Shown: in pieces, positions 36,048 to 44,286 of the stretch
Layout of the letters: each line of letters starts with the position of its first letter
How positions within the stretch are numbered: position 1 is the first letter of the stretch
Assembly: GCA_964360255.1 (NCBI GenBank)
Contig: CAYHVK010000016.1
Location: forward strand, 1-64,000
DNA length: 64,000 bases
Direction: 5' to 3'
DNA from: CAYHVK01 sp964360255
Lineage (GTDB): Bacteria > Bdellovibrionota > Bdellovibrionia > Bdellovibrionales > UBA1609
Program-made: the position numbers and the translations under genes
The notes under the pieces: generated by a model
The model's input: only the letters and a program-made list of their open reading frames with translations
Database searches by the model: none
What the model was told of the DNA's origin: nothing

Positions 36048-36070
36048 CATATTGATCTTAGATCAATATG
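36048..36070. promoter_or_regulatory. Dyad covering the start codon of the LTA-synthase-type gene
   Basis: CATATTGATC (36048-36057) and GATCAATATG (36061-36070) are perfect 10-bp arms around TTA. The ATG of the next gene is the last three bases. There is no Shine-Dalgarno sequence. As DNA this can be an operator; as RNA it would hide the start codon. Confidence 0.6.
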
Positions 36071-37993
36071 CAAAATCTAAAATTATTCTTCAGAGTTCTA
36101 TTTTCATGGCTTCTCATGCTTTCTGTCTTTCGAGTCGCTTTGAGTCTATGGTCGCGGACCTCAGTTTTTAATAGCCCTGAATGGTATTGGGCGTTTATAT
36201 ACGGACTTCGGTTTGATCTTATCGTTTTCTGTTTTTCTATTAGCCTGCTTTTTATACTTTGGAGTCTCTCAGGTAGGGCTTTCAAACCATTTTTTCGCTA
36301 CTCAATTATTTTCATGTTCTTGCTGACAGCGTTTAATGAGATCGGCACCTTCAATTTTTACAGTGAGTATGGAAGTCGTTTAGATCGTCAGGTATTCGAG
36401 TTTGCCAATCGTCCACAAGAGGTGCTCAGAATGCTTATAGAGGCCTATTACTGGCACTTTATCGCAGCTGTGGTTATTATCTATTTCTTATCAAGACTTC
36501 TCTCGACGCGCCTTTTACCCGTTGCGTTTGAATCTCAGCCCCGTCGTTTGGGATTTTATGGGTCATTAATTTTTATTTTGCTTTTCTCTGTGGTAGGAGC
36601 ACGTTCAAGTTTTGGTCATCGTCCGGCAAACGTCAGCACAGCCAGCTTCTCAAGCGAATTTTGGCTCAATCAGCTAGGATTAAATTCTACTTACACCTTA
36701 GTGTATGCAATGATGCGCTCTAAAGATGAAAAAAATCCTATGTCGATTTATCCGAGTGCAGATATTAAAACACTTATGGGACGCTACCGCGACCAGGGTG
36801 CTACTGAAAGAAAAGTATTCGTTAGTCCTAAGATTGACGAGGTTTTTTACAAAATCCCGCACACGAACGCTGTCGGTAAAAAAATTGAGAATGTGGTTTG
36901 GATTCTTGAGGAGAGTTTCGGTGCAGAGTATACCGGTTCTGTCGGTCACCTTAAGCTCACGCCGAACTTTGACAAGTGGTCGAGAAAAGGAGCGCTTTTT
37001 TCTCAGCTATATGCCACGGGCACTCGTACGTCTCGTGGTCTCGAGGCCTTATTAACTGGGTTACCTCCTACACCAAGTTTTTCGGTTGTGAAACTGGCTA
37101 AAGCCAATCGAGATTTTTTTACGATGGCGACATTGCTTAAAGAGAAGGGTTTTCAAACTGTTTTTATGTATCCAGGTGATAGCAATTTTGATGATATGAA
37201 AGCTTTCTTCTTAGGGAATGGTTTTGAAAAAGTTTACGATCAAAAAGATTTATCAAAGGGACTTAAGCAAGGTGTGTGGGGTGTTCATGATGATGATCTA
37301 CTCATTAAAGCTCATGCATTTTTAAAAAATCAAACTAAACCCACATTCTTAGTTGTTTTGACTACGTCAAACCATACGCCCTACGATTATGACGCTAGCC
37401 GAGTTCAGCTCGATGCTCGCTATGCTAAAGCGACTCCTGAAAATGCGATTCACTACGCTGACTATGCTATCGGTTTATTCTTTGATTTGGCTTCGCGCGA
37501 GGCCTATTTCAACAAAAGCCTATTTATGGTCGTTGCCGATCACAATACACGAGTTTATGGCGAAAAGTACTTTCCGGTTTACAAGTTTCATATTCCGGCA
37601 TTTATTATTGCGCCGGGCTTAAAGCCGCAGATGTATGGCAAACTCATGTCACAAATTGATTTACCTTCCACAGTATTAGGACTTTTGAATTTTGAAGAGA
37701 CGTTGGTTCCTTTTGTTGGACGTGATGTATTTAATACGTCTTTGCCAGGCCGAGCCATCATGCAGTACGGAGATGAGCACCTCTATCTTGAAGAGAATCA
37801 ACGAGCCTTGCTGTTGCGCCCGCATATGCCAGCAGAAATTTTTTCTTTGGCTAATAGTAAATGGACGTCGCTTCCCTATAGCGAAAGTTTTTTCTTGGAC
37901 GGTTATAAATATCCATCAGTGGCTTGGCATCTTTATAATAACGAGTTGATGAAGAGCAAACATCGCCCAAAGTCTAGTTTGTCTCAGAATTAG
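36068..37993 (+). CDS. LTA-synthase-type membrane sulfatase-fold phosphotransferase
   Basis: A 641-residue protein with about five membrane helices in the first 180 residues and an extracytoplasmic sulfatase-fold domain (about 250-570). The nucleophile Thr lies in ATGTRTSRGLEALLTGLPP, and metal or substrate residues in TSNHTPYDY and VVADHNTRVYG. Relatives transfer phosphoglycerol or phosphoethanolamine from phospholipids to envelope glycans; in Gram-negatives this often means decorating periplasmic glucans or lipids. The ATG at 36068 lies inside a palindrome and has no ribosome site. No lipoteichoic acid pathway is implied. Confidence 0.82.
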   Translation: MQNLKLFFRVLFSWLLMLSVFRVALSLWSRTSVFNSPEWYWAFIYGLRFDLIVFCFSISLLFILWSLSGRAFKPFFRYSIIFMFLLTAFNEIGTFNFYSEYGSRLDRQVFEFANRPQEVLRMLIEAYYWHFIAAVVIIYFLSRLLSTRLLPVAFESQPRRLGFYGSLIFILLFSVVGARSSFGHRPANVSTASFSSEFWLNQLGLNSTYTLVYAMMRSKDEKNPMSIYPSADIKTLMGRYRDQGATERKVFVSPKIDEVFYKIPHTNAVGKKIENVVWILEESFGAEYTGSVGHLKLTPNFDKWSRKGALFSQLYATGTRTSRGLEALLTGLPPTPSFSVVKLAKANRDFFTMATLLKEKGFQTVFMYPGDSNFDDMKAFFLGNGFEKVYDQKDLSKGLKQGVWGVHDDDLLIKAHAFLKNQTKPTFLVVLTTSNHTPYDYDASRVQLDARYAKATPENAIHYADYAIGLFFDLASREAYFNKSLFMVVADHNTRVYGEKYFPVYKFHIPAFIIAPGLKPQMYGKLMSQIDLPSTVLGLLNFEETLVPFVGRDVFNTSLPGRAIMQYGDEHLYLEENQRALLLRPHMPAEIFSLANSKWTSLPYSESFFLDGYKYPSVAWHLYNNELMKSKHRPKSSLSQN

Positions 37994-38040
37994 ACGATTG
38001 TCAGAAAAGTTATTCTGCAACCCATCCGAAGTATTAGTGA

Positions 38041-38112
38041 GCAGAGGAGAAGTTTTTCTCCCTCTGCAATAAGCAGCAAATGATTTGCACGCTTATCGTC
38101 ACACGGAGGTGA
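38041..38112 (+). promoter_or_regulatory. Structured leader with two hairpins and perfect ribosome site
   Basis: First hairpin: GCAGAGG (38041-38047) plus AGAA pairs with TTCT-C-CCTCTGC (to 38067), with one bulged C. Second: ATAAGC (38069-38074) and GCAAAT pair with ATTTGC and GCTTAT (to 38096). Then GGAGGTGA (38105-38112) six bases before the ATG is a near-complete anti-16S match. This points to a highly translated message with a protected 5' end. Confidence 0.55.
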
Positions 38113-38118
38113 CAAACC

Positions 38119-38538
38119 ATGGAAAAAATCAGTCGCATTTTACCAAGCTCTCCTCGTTTCACTAGTGATATGCGAAACAGCGGTGTTGCTCGTTCAGGCA
38201 CACCAAGTTTCGGGCGCCCTGTTGGCGTATCTGCTTTGGCAAAACCAGCATTTGATGGAATGGCTAAAGCTTCTGATGAACTAAAGGAATTCCAAGAGAT
38301 GAGAACACCAGCCTTAAAATCTGTAGACCCAAAAGCTCAAATTGTTGAAAGAATGGCGAACGACTTCTTTGTGAAGAGAGCCGCCGCGCCGACGATTGAA
38401 GAAAATCAAGAATTTGATCAAATCGTTGAAAGCTTTCACGATGAAGAGTCTGATCTCAATCCAATGACTGCGAAAATTCGCGAAGGCATCGACGACGACA
38501 TGCCTGTTATTGGTGGCAATCTTAATATTATCGCATAA
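38119..38538 (+). CDS. Small soluble protein of unknown function
   Basis: A 139-residue protein without signal peptide or membrane segment. The N-terminal 45 residues are Ser/Arg/Gly/Pro-rich and probably disordered, the middle is helical (AFDGMAKASDELKEFQEMR), and the C-terminal part is acidic (FDQIVESFHDEESDLNP) ending in a hydrophobic NLNIIA. No family is recognised. It has its own structured leader and the strongest ribosome site in the window, so it is probably abundant. It is convergent with the Tad ATPase gene (8-base gap). Confidence 0.7.
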   Translation: MEKISRILPSSPRFTSDMRNSGVARSGTPSFGRPVGVSALAKPAFDGMAKASDELKEFQEMRTPALKSVDPKAQIVERMANDFFVKRAAAPTIEENQEFDQIVESFHDEESDLNPMTAKIREGIDDDMPVIGGNLNIIA

Positions 38539-38545
38539 GAGCTGC

Positions 38546-39454
38546 TTAGAATATTTTTTCTAAGCAAAAGCCGGTTTCTTCTAAAGCCACGATCTTCGCT
38601 ATCGAGGCTAATTTTCTTTTTTCATTCTTTCTCTCAACGACTATCACAGCCGAAAAACTAGTTTGAATTAAAGTTCTAATCGTGTGGAGCGACCACTGCG
38701 GAGCCCCCATTTGCACCAGCATCTCGAGTCTCATTAAGGCTTGCCGTTCAGTTTCAGCATGAAGAGTGGCCAGGCCGCCAGTATGACCTGTCGAGAAAGC
38801 CAAGAGCAGATCTTTGGCTTCGCCGCCGCGCACTTCACCCATAATAATTCGATCAGGTCTCATACGCAGAGACTGTTTTACTAAATCCGTCTGCGTGTAG
38901 CTGGGGAGATCAGTGCCTTCAGTTGTGCGAGTGAGAAGTTTGACTGAGATATTATTTGGGAGATAGATTTCGTCGGTGTCTTCGATGACCAAGACTCTTT
39001 CGTGAGCGGGGAGTGTTTTAAGGCAGGCATTGAGCACTGAGGTTTTACCTGTACCGGTGGCGCCGACAATTAAGAGTGATTTTTTATCGCGAATCATTTT
39101 TTCTAAGATTTGAATGGCAGATTCAGGCGCCCAACCACTATTTTTTAAATGCTCCAGTGTCCAGCTGCAGGGAGCCCGTTTGCGTAAAGTTAAAACTGGC
39201 CCTTGCGGACTCAATGGGGCTTGAATTAAATGAACACGAAAGTCCCGCCAGGTCCCGTCGGCAAATGGGGTTTCTAAATCGGGTCGTAGGCGAGCTTCGA
39301 GAATCAAATTCTGTAAGAAATTATGATATTCAAGTTCACTTGAAAATTGCACTTCAGAGGGAGTTAGGCGCCCGTCTTTCTCTAGCCAAATATTTTTTGA
39401 CGACTGAAAGATGATTTCAGTTAAAGATGGGTCGCAGAGTAGAGACTCGATCAT
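38546..39454 (-). CDS. Tad/Flp pilus assembly ATPase (CpaF/TadA type), short form
   Basis: The 302-residue product is a secretion ATPase of the CpaF/VirB11 group that powers Flp pilus assembly. Motifs: the Walker A GATGTGKTS near residue 130, the Asp box VIEDTDEIYLP, Walker B RMRPDRIIMGEVRGGEA, and the His box STGHTGGLATLHAE. It lacks the long N-terminal domain of standard CpaF (over 400 residues), beginning almost at the N2 fold. Its ATG overlaps the secretin stop by four bases. TadB and TadC do not follow it. Confidence 0.87.
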   Translation of the reverse strand: MIESLLCDPSLTEIIFQSSKNIWLEKDGRLTPSEVQFSSELEYHNFLQNLILEARLRPDLETPFADGTWRDFRVHLIQAPLSPQGPVLTLRKRAPCSWTLEHLKNSGWAPESAIQILEKMIRDKKSLLIVGATGTGKTSVLNACLKTLPAHERVLVIEDTDEIYLPNNISVKLLTRTTEGTDLPSYTQTDLVKQSLRMRPDRIIMGEVRGGEAKDLLLAFSTGHTGGLATLHAETERQALMRLEMLVQMGAPQWSLHTIRTLIQTSFSAVIVVERKNEKRKLASIAKIVALEETGFCLEKIF

Positions 39455-40740
39455 TGCTGAATCACCTGCGGGGTGACAAAAATGACAAGTTCAGTTCGCG
39501 ATTCTAAAAAAGATCGACTTGAAAAAAGCGCACCTAGTACCGGAAGATTTTTTAATCCTGGCAGCCCAGTTGATGAGCGCGACCAATCGTTGCGGACTAA
39601 GCCGCTAAGAACAATTGTCTCTGCTTTCGCTAAATCAAACTGGCTGGATATTTTATTTGTCTTAATCGCCGGTAGGCCGTCGATACTTGATGCTCCATCA
39701 AGCATTGAAACTTCGACAGTTAAATCCATTTTAATTTGATTGGATAGATCGGCTTGCGGTTTCATCTGTAGAAAAATTCCGTGACGCTTCCAGGTGACTT
39801 CGAGGCGTTTGTTATTGCTCAGACGAATTGGAATTTCTCCGCCAGCTAAAAATTCAGCCTGGCCACCGCTTTTGGCGAGCAGAGTGGGCGAAGCGAGAAT
39901 TTGACCGAGCCCTTCATCTTCAATGGCTTGTAGAGTGACTTCGATTGAACTTGGTCCTTTAAGCTTCGGGCTGATCTGCGCCGAAAGTGATGAGGGCCAT
40001 GAGACTCCCATTTTATTTTGTAACAGGCGACTCACTTCTGCCACGACAATTTGTATTCGTACCAAAGGTTCAATTTTTAATTGTGAGCCGATAAATTGAA
40101 GTTTGATTCCGTAAGGTGTGAAAACCTTTTCAAGTGAGTCGCGTAAGCTTTCGTATTTTTTAGCATAAGTCGCACGTGCACCGAAATTGAGTTGAAATTG
40201 TGGATAGGGCAGGCTCTGCTGATCGAGTTTACTTTTTACTTCGTTTTCAATTTTCTCAATTACGTCGCTATCAACTTCAGCTTTCATTTGTAACATAACG
40301 TTTTTTGATTCTGCCAAATTAGCGAGGGCTTGCCAGTCTTCGGCACGATAAATGTGGCCGCCGATAGTGAGTGGGTGAAGATGGGATTGGATATTCGGTC
40401 CCAGCATCTTTTTAATTAATTTTTCGAACTCAGGTTTAAATTTAGAGCTCAGCTGACTCACGACCGTGACGGTGTAGTTTTTTTGTCCAATGAGTAAAGT
40501 GGATTCACCTTCTTTTTTAGCCAGTACGCGAATTTTTTTACCGAGATCAATGGCAGTGAGCACGGCTCGTTTTTCTATCCGAACTTTGTCGCTGGGCCCG
40601 GCGGAAAAGTCTTTAGCTTGCCCGACCGCTAGGTAGAGTTGCGTAGGAATGGATTCAGCATGGGCGTTGTGGACGTTGAAGAAGCCCGTATATGGATTGA
40701 ACATAAAAAGCGTAAAGGAAAGCATGATAAGTTTTTTCAT
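39451..40740 (-). CDS. Tad/Flp pilus secretin (CpaC/RcpA type)
   Basis: A 429-residue outer-membrane channel subunit for a type IVb pilus. A signal peptide (first 28 residues) is followed by the pilus N-domain (IPTQLYLAVGQAKDFSAGPSDKVRIEKRAVLTAIDLG), a BON-like stretch, and the secretin domain (about 235-425) with ASPTLLAKSGGQAEFLAGGEIPI-type core and GLPGLKNLPVLGALFSSRSF near the end. The last residues (ELVIFVTPQVIQQ) are typical of secretins. Coupled to the downstream ATPase gene. Confidence 0.9.
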   Translation of the reverse strand: MKKLIMLSFTLFMFNPYTGFFNVHNAHAESIPTQLYLAVGQAKDFSAGPSDKVRIEKRAVLTAIDLGKKIRVLAKKEGESTLLIGQKNYTVTVVSQLSSKFKPEFEKLIKKMLGPNIQSHLHPLTIGGHIYRAEDWQALANLAESKNVMLQMKAEVDSDVIEKIENEVKSKLDQQSLPYPQFQLNFGARATYAKKYESLRDSLEKVFTPYGIKLQFIGSQLKIEPLVRIQIVVAEVSRLLQNKMGVSWPSSLSAQISPKLKGPSSIEVTLQAIEDEGLGQILASPTLLAKSGGQAEFLAGGEIPIRLSNNKRLEVTWKRHGIFLQMKPQADLSNQIKMDLTVEVSMLDGASSIDGLPAIKTNKISSQFDLAKAETIVLSGLVRNDWSRSSTGLPGLKNLPVLGALFSSRSFLESRTELVIFVTPQVIQQ

Positions 40741-40841
40741 ACGTCGATGTGAAGCAAGAGTGGGGCCGAGGTGTATTGCATTAGTTTAGCTTTGATCGCT
40801 ATTATTGTCCGACCCACCGGTCATGTCCGTCCGGTGTGGTT

Positions 40842-41933
40842 CTAAATCAAAAACGAAGCCTTAACTTTGCCTTTCGGACATTCTAGCTGAAGCTTAGAAT
40901 CATGAGTTTTCAAAAGAGCCTGAGTCAGACTTAATCCTAAACCAAGTCCTTCAGAGTGCTTTAAAACATCTTCGTCTAATGTGAACGGTTTCATAATCTT
41001 CTCTAAAGTCTTCGGAGGAATAGCTTTGCCCTCGTTGGTCACGGCAATCTCAATACGGCCATCGCTGGCCTCGCTAGTCTCAATCTCTATAGTCGAATCA
41101 GCCGTCCCAAAACGAATAGCATTTTCAATCAAACGCTCAACAGCATCAGAGACAATTTTCTGATCGGCTTTAATTTCAAAATCATTCTTAGGTAAAAGCA
41201 CGCGCTGTTTCTTAGCTTCAGTAGCCGGCTTATGTTTCTGCGCCAAATCACTAATCATACGGCTGGTAGAAACTTTCTTCTTCGAGATTTTCAAAAGTCC
41301 AGTCTCGGCTGAAACAAAAGTTAATACATCATCGATGATTTTCTTAAGTTTGCCGCTGCTACTCCAGATACGATCGATGAATTTGCTCTGCTCCGCATCG
41401 AGAGAGGTTTCTTTTAAAAGTTCGAGGAAACTTAAAATTATCGTCAAAGGAGTTTTCAGCTCATGATTAATCAAAATCATAAAATTACTTTTCGCTTCAT
41501 CGAGAGTGCGGAGTTCAGCAAGGGCTGCACTCAAAGCAGCGTTCTTCTCTTTAAGTTCTGCCGAGAGTTCGTAGCGCTCGATTCCTTTATCAACTGTGTT
41601 AGCTAAATCAACTGGGTCCCAAGGCTTCGTGATGTAACGATAAACTTCACCGGAATTGATGGCGTCGATGACAGATTCAATATCTGTATAGCCCGTCAGT
41701 AGCATGCGAACAGCTTCTGGAGCGTACTTTTGCGAGTCTTTTAAAAATTCTACGCCGGTCTTTTTCGGCATGCGCTGGTCTGAAATTATAAGCGAGACTT
41801 TGTTTTCTTTGACGAGAGCTAGACCTTCGTCGGCACTGAGGGCTTTCAAGACATTGTACTTTCGTCGAAAAAGTCGCTCTAAAGCATCAACATTGTCTGG
41901 TTCGTCATCAACTACGAGAATCGTGTGTTTCAT
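40842..41933 (-). CDS. Two-component hybrid: receiver domain fused to histidine kinase
   Basis: A 363-residue soluble protein. Residues 1-120 form a receiver domain (ILVVDDEPDN, phosphoacceptor in LIISDQRMPKKTG, Lys in YRYITKPWD). A coiled coil links it to a HisKA domain with the H-box INHELKTPLT (about 150-215) and a HATPase domain with LIENAIRFG (N box) and GLGLGLSLTQALL (G box). There is no membrane segment or extra sensor, so input comes through the receiver. It lies 101 bases upstream of the secretin gene on the same strand and may regulate or signal to the pilus system. Confidence 0.9.
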   Translation of the reverse strand: MKHTILVVDDEPDNVDALERLFRRKYNVLKALSADEGLALVKENKVSLIISDQRMPKKTGVEFLKDSQKYAPEAVRMLLTGYTDIESVIDAINSGEVYRYITKPWDPVDLANTVDKGIERYELSAELKEKNAALSAALAELRTLDEAKSNFMILINHELKTPLTIILSFLELLKETSLDAEQSKFIDRIWSSSGKLKKIIDDVLTFVSAETGLLKISKKKVSTSRMISDLAQKHKPATEAKKQRVLLPKNDFEIKADQKIVSDAVERLIENAIRFGTADSTIEIETSEASDGRIEIAVTNEGKAIPPKTLEKIMKPFTLDEDVLKHSEGLGLGLSLTQALLKTHDSKLQLECPKGKVKASFLI

Positions 41934-42052
41934 CTCTAGAAGAATAATGTAAGATTAGAAGTAGAGTTATCTAAAATTTTTAGAGCTAGACAACTGTCTG
42001 GACTCAAAAAAAGTTTCAAGTTGAGACTCAGTTATGTCGAATTGGTGACTGG

Positions 42053-42074
42053 AGTAGTTTTATTTGAAACTACT
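42053..42074 (+). promoter_or_regulatory. Dyad upstream of the Gly/Tyr/Pro-rich protein gene
   Basis: AGTAGTTT (42053-42060) and AAACTACT (42067-42074) are perfect 8-bp arms around TATTTG, 24 bases before the start codon. It is a candidate operator or leader hairpin. Confidence 0.45.
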
Positions 42075-42097
42075 TGGATTTTTAAGAGGAGAGAAAA

Positions 42098-44281
42098 ATG
42101 TTTCTCAGTCGTTTATTAGTGGCAGTTGTTTTAAGCCTTTCTTTTTCGATGCCCGCTTTCGCGCAACAATATTTTGCGGGAGCTCAAATGTCGGCTGGAT
42201 ACCAACCCTGGGGTTCAGGTGTATACGGTGGAGCACAAGGCTGTGTTGCTGATAACAGCAGCGGTGGACGTCGTATTCCAAAAGAAATCCAAGATATGGA
42301 CGACGAAATCGATGAAGTGAAGAAGAAACAAAAAGATGCTGAAAAAGAAGCACGTGAACTTAAAAAAGAAATCGATGCTTTGAAGAAAGTGACTGATAAA
42401 GGTGTTCTCGCGATCAAAACTGTTTTCAAGCCTAATTTGCAAACAGGTATTTTACAGCACGTGGGTTATGGAGCGGCTCAGCCTCTTGACGGTTCAAATA
42501 CAAATTTAGCTAAGGCTTGTAACGGTAATTCACTAGTTGATTCTCCTGAGATTACTAATGGTGTGCCGGGTGATTGGGCCTCAACATACTGTGCTCGCGG
42601 TGTAGATGGCAGCGGAACTTTAGCTGCTGACGAAACTGCGGCTGCAACAGCTCCTGCAAGTGATAACTGGCAAGCTTCATGGGCTAGTAAAGTAGCAGAG
42701 TCACAAAATGTTATCGGTCGTATTGATAAGCAAGTATGTGAAGATACGGCTTACATTAAAGGTGACTACCGAGCCGACTTAATTAAAGGCAGTCGTTCAA
42801 AACAAGATTCAGTAGAAAATTGCAAAAATGCAGTTTATGAAATTTCAGGTAAATTGTCTGAACTTGAAGATCTTGAGCTGAAACGTAAAAATGCTCTTGA
42901 TGATGCAAAAGCATTTAAAGATGAAGCGGCAGCGCTTAAAAAATCTCGTAATGCACGTAACAGAGAAATCAAAAAAGAAATTCGCGATGGCGATTACGAA
43001 GAAGATGAAGATGACGATCGCACTCAAGCAGATTATTGCCCAACAGGTAATTGCCGTGGCGGTCAGCGTGTTTCATCAACAGACAGAATTATTTCTCTCG
43101 TTGGTAGCTTAGGTATTGCTGCAGGTTCATACTTTGGTTTGAAATCTTACGGTAATTCACAGAGAAAAGCCGCTCAGTATGCTTCTGATAAAAATGCTGA
43201 ACTTGGTTGGCCGACATCAGTGCCGCAAGGTTGGGGATTGTCTCCTTACTCGGCATTCGGTCTTGCGCTTCCGATGGCAATGAACGGAATTTACGGGGCT
43301 ACTTTCGGTGGCGGTATTGGTGGTAATGGTTGCGGCGGCTTCGGTGGTGTTGGCGGTATGGGCGGATGGCCTGGCGGCGGACAATACGGCGGCGGTGCAT
43401 TCGGATATCCTCAAGGTTGGGGACCAAATGGCGGCGGCGGAATCATGAATGGCGGTTGCGGCCCTTGGGGTTGCACAGGTTATCCAGGTGGTTATCCGGG
43501 CGGTGGTTACGGAGTTCCGTATGCTAACGGCGGATACCAAGGTTACATGGGTTATCCGGGAATGAATATGCAGGGTGGACAATTTCAGGGAGCCATTGGT
43601 ATCGGCATCGCTGGTGTTTACCAAGGCGGATACCAAGGCGGTTTCCCAGGTGGATACGGTGGTCAATTCGCTCCAACATTTAATTCTTATCCATATCCTG
43701 CAGGCGGCGGATTCCAAGGTTATCCGGCAAGTCCGTATCCAATGGCGGGTGGTCCGATCACGGGTGTGTACAGTACGAATACAAATATTCCATATGTTCC
43801 AATGGGTGGACAATTTCAGGGTGGTATGACTCCATTCTCGCCAACATATAGCGCGTATCCAATGCCAGCAGGTGGCGGATTCCCGGGTGGTTATCAGGGC
43901 GGCTACCAAGGCGGCTTAGGATTCCCGGGTGGTTATGGCGGAATGCCAGCACAAGGCGGATACATGGGCACATACGGCGGTTACAATCAGGTCTTGATGC
44001 AACAAGCAGCAATGGCTCAAGCGCAAGTGCAAGATTATAGCGCGCGCTTACAGCTCACGGGCCGACTCAGCTCACAGATCACTCAGATTCAATATCAGAT
44101 TCAGAGTATCTTAAGTGGCGCAGGTTCAGCGAGTGGTTACGGTTACGGCGGATACGGTGGAGTCGGTTACCCAACTGGTAATATCTTACCTTATCCAGGT
44201 ACAAGCACTTTTACTGATCCGAATCTCAATACAACTACGACCGGCACCGGCGTGCAAACAGGACGTGGTCGTTTTAACTAA
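42098..44281 (+). CDS. Large exported Gly/Tyr/Pro-repeat protein with coiled coil
   Basis: A 727-residue protein. A signal peptide ends near AFAQQ (residue 24). Then come a Lys/Glu coiled coil (about 64-105), a Cys-containing region, a second helical Lys/Glu/Asp-rich stretch (about 245-305), a hydrophobic segment ISLVGSLGIAAGSYFGL (about 330-346), and from about 390 a long low-complexity part of GGYQGG, GYPGG and GGGF-type repeats, closing with a Gln-rich helix and a Thr/Gly tail. No family is recognised. The repeats suggest an extended or self-associating surface protein. AAGAGGAG precedes the ATG. The next gene starts 5 bases after its stop. Confidence 0.78.
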   Translation: MFLSRLLVAVVLSLSFSMPAFAQQYFAGAQMSAGYQPWGSGVYGGAQGCVADNSSGGRRIPKEIQDMDDEIDEVKKKQKDAEKEARELKKEIDALKKVTDKGVLAIKTVFKPNLQTGILQHVGYGAAQPLDGSNTNLAKACNGNSLVDSPEITNGVPGDWASTYCARGVDGSGTLAADETAAATAPASDNWQASWASKVAESQNVIGRIDKQVCEDTAYIKGDYRADLIKGSRSKQDSVENCKNAVYEISGKLSELEDLELKRKNALDDAKAFKDEAAALKKSRNARNREIKKEIRDGDYEEDEDDDRTQADYCPTGNCRGGQRVSSTDRIISLVGSLGIAAGSYFGLKSYGNSQRKAAQYASDKNAELGWPTSVPQGWGLSPYSAFGLALPMAMNGIYGATFGGGIGGNGCGGFGGVGGMGGWPGGGQYGGGAFGYPQGWGPNGGGGIMNGGCGPWGCTGYPGGYPGGGYGVPYANGGYQGYMGYPGMNMQGGQFQGAIGIGIAGVYQGGYQGGFPGGYGGQFAPTFNSYPYPAGGGFQGYPASPYPMAGGPITGVYSTNTNIPYVPMGGQFQGGMTPFSPTYSAYPMPAGGGFPGGYQGGYQGGLGFPGGYGGMPAQGGYMGTYGGYNQVLMQQAAMAQAQVQDYSARLQLTGRLSSQITQIQYQIQSILSGAGSASGYGYGGYGGVGYPTGNILPYPGTSTFTDPNLNTTTTGTGVQTGRGRFN

Positions 44282-44286
44282 TAGAG

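Noticed and set aside
36068..37993. Evidence for lipoteichoic acid and a Gram-positive host
   Set aside because: The family also occurs in Gram-negatives, and the window has an OmpL-like porin, outer-membrane secretin and LpxH-like gene.
40800..40841. Terminator after the hybrid kinase gene (CACCGG/CCGGTG)
   Set aside because: Only a 6-bp stem with a 10-base loop and no U tract on the minus strand.
43217..43909. Minus-strand open frame of 230 codons opposite the Gly/Tyr/Pro-rich gene
   Set aside because: It is the mirror of GGY/GYP repeat codons, rich in Thr, Ile and Trp with no family features, and lies wholly inside a well-supported gene.
42098..44281. CRISPR-like repeat array in the Gly-rich region
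   Set aside because: The repeats are imperfect, in frame, and encode GGYQGG-type peptides; there are no unique spacers or cas genes.
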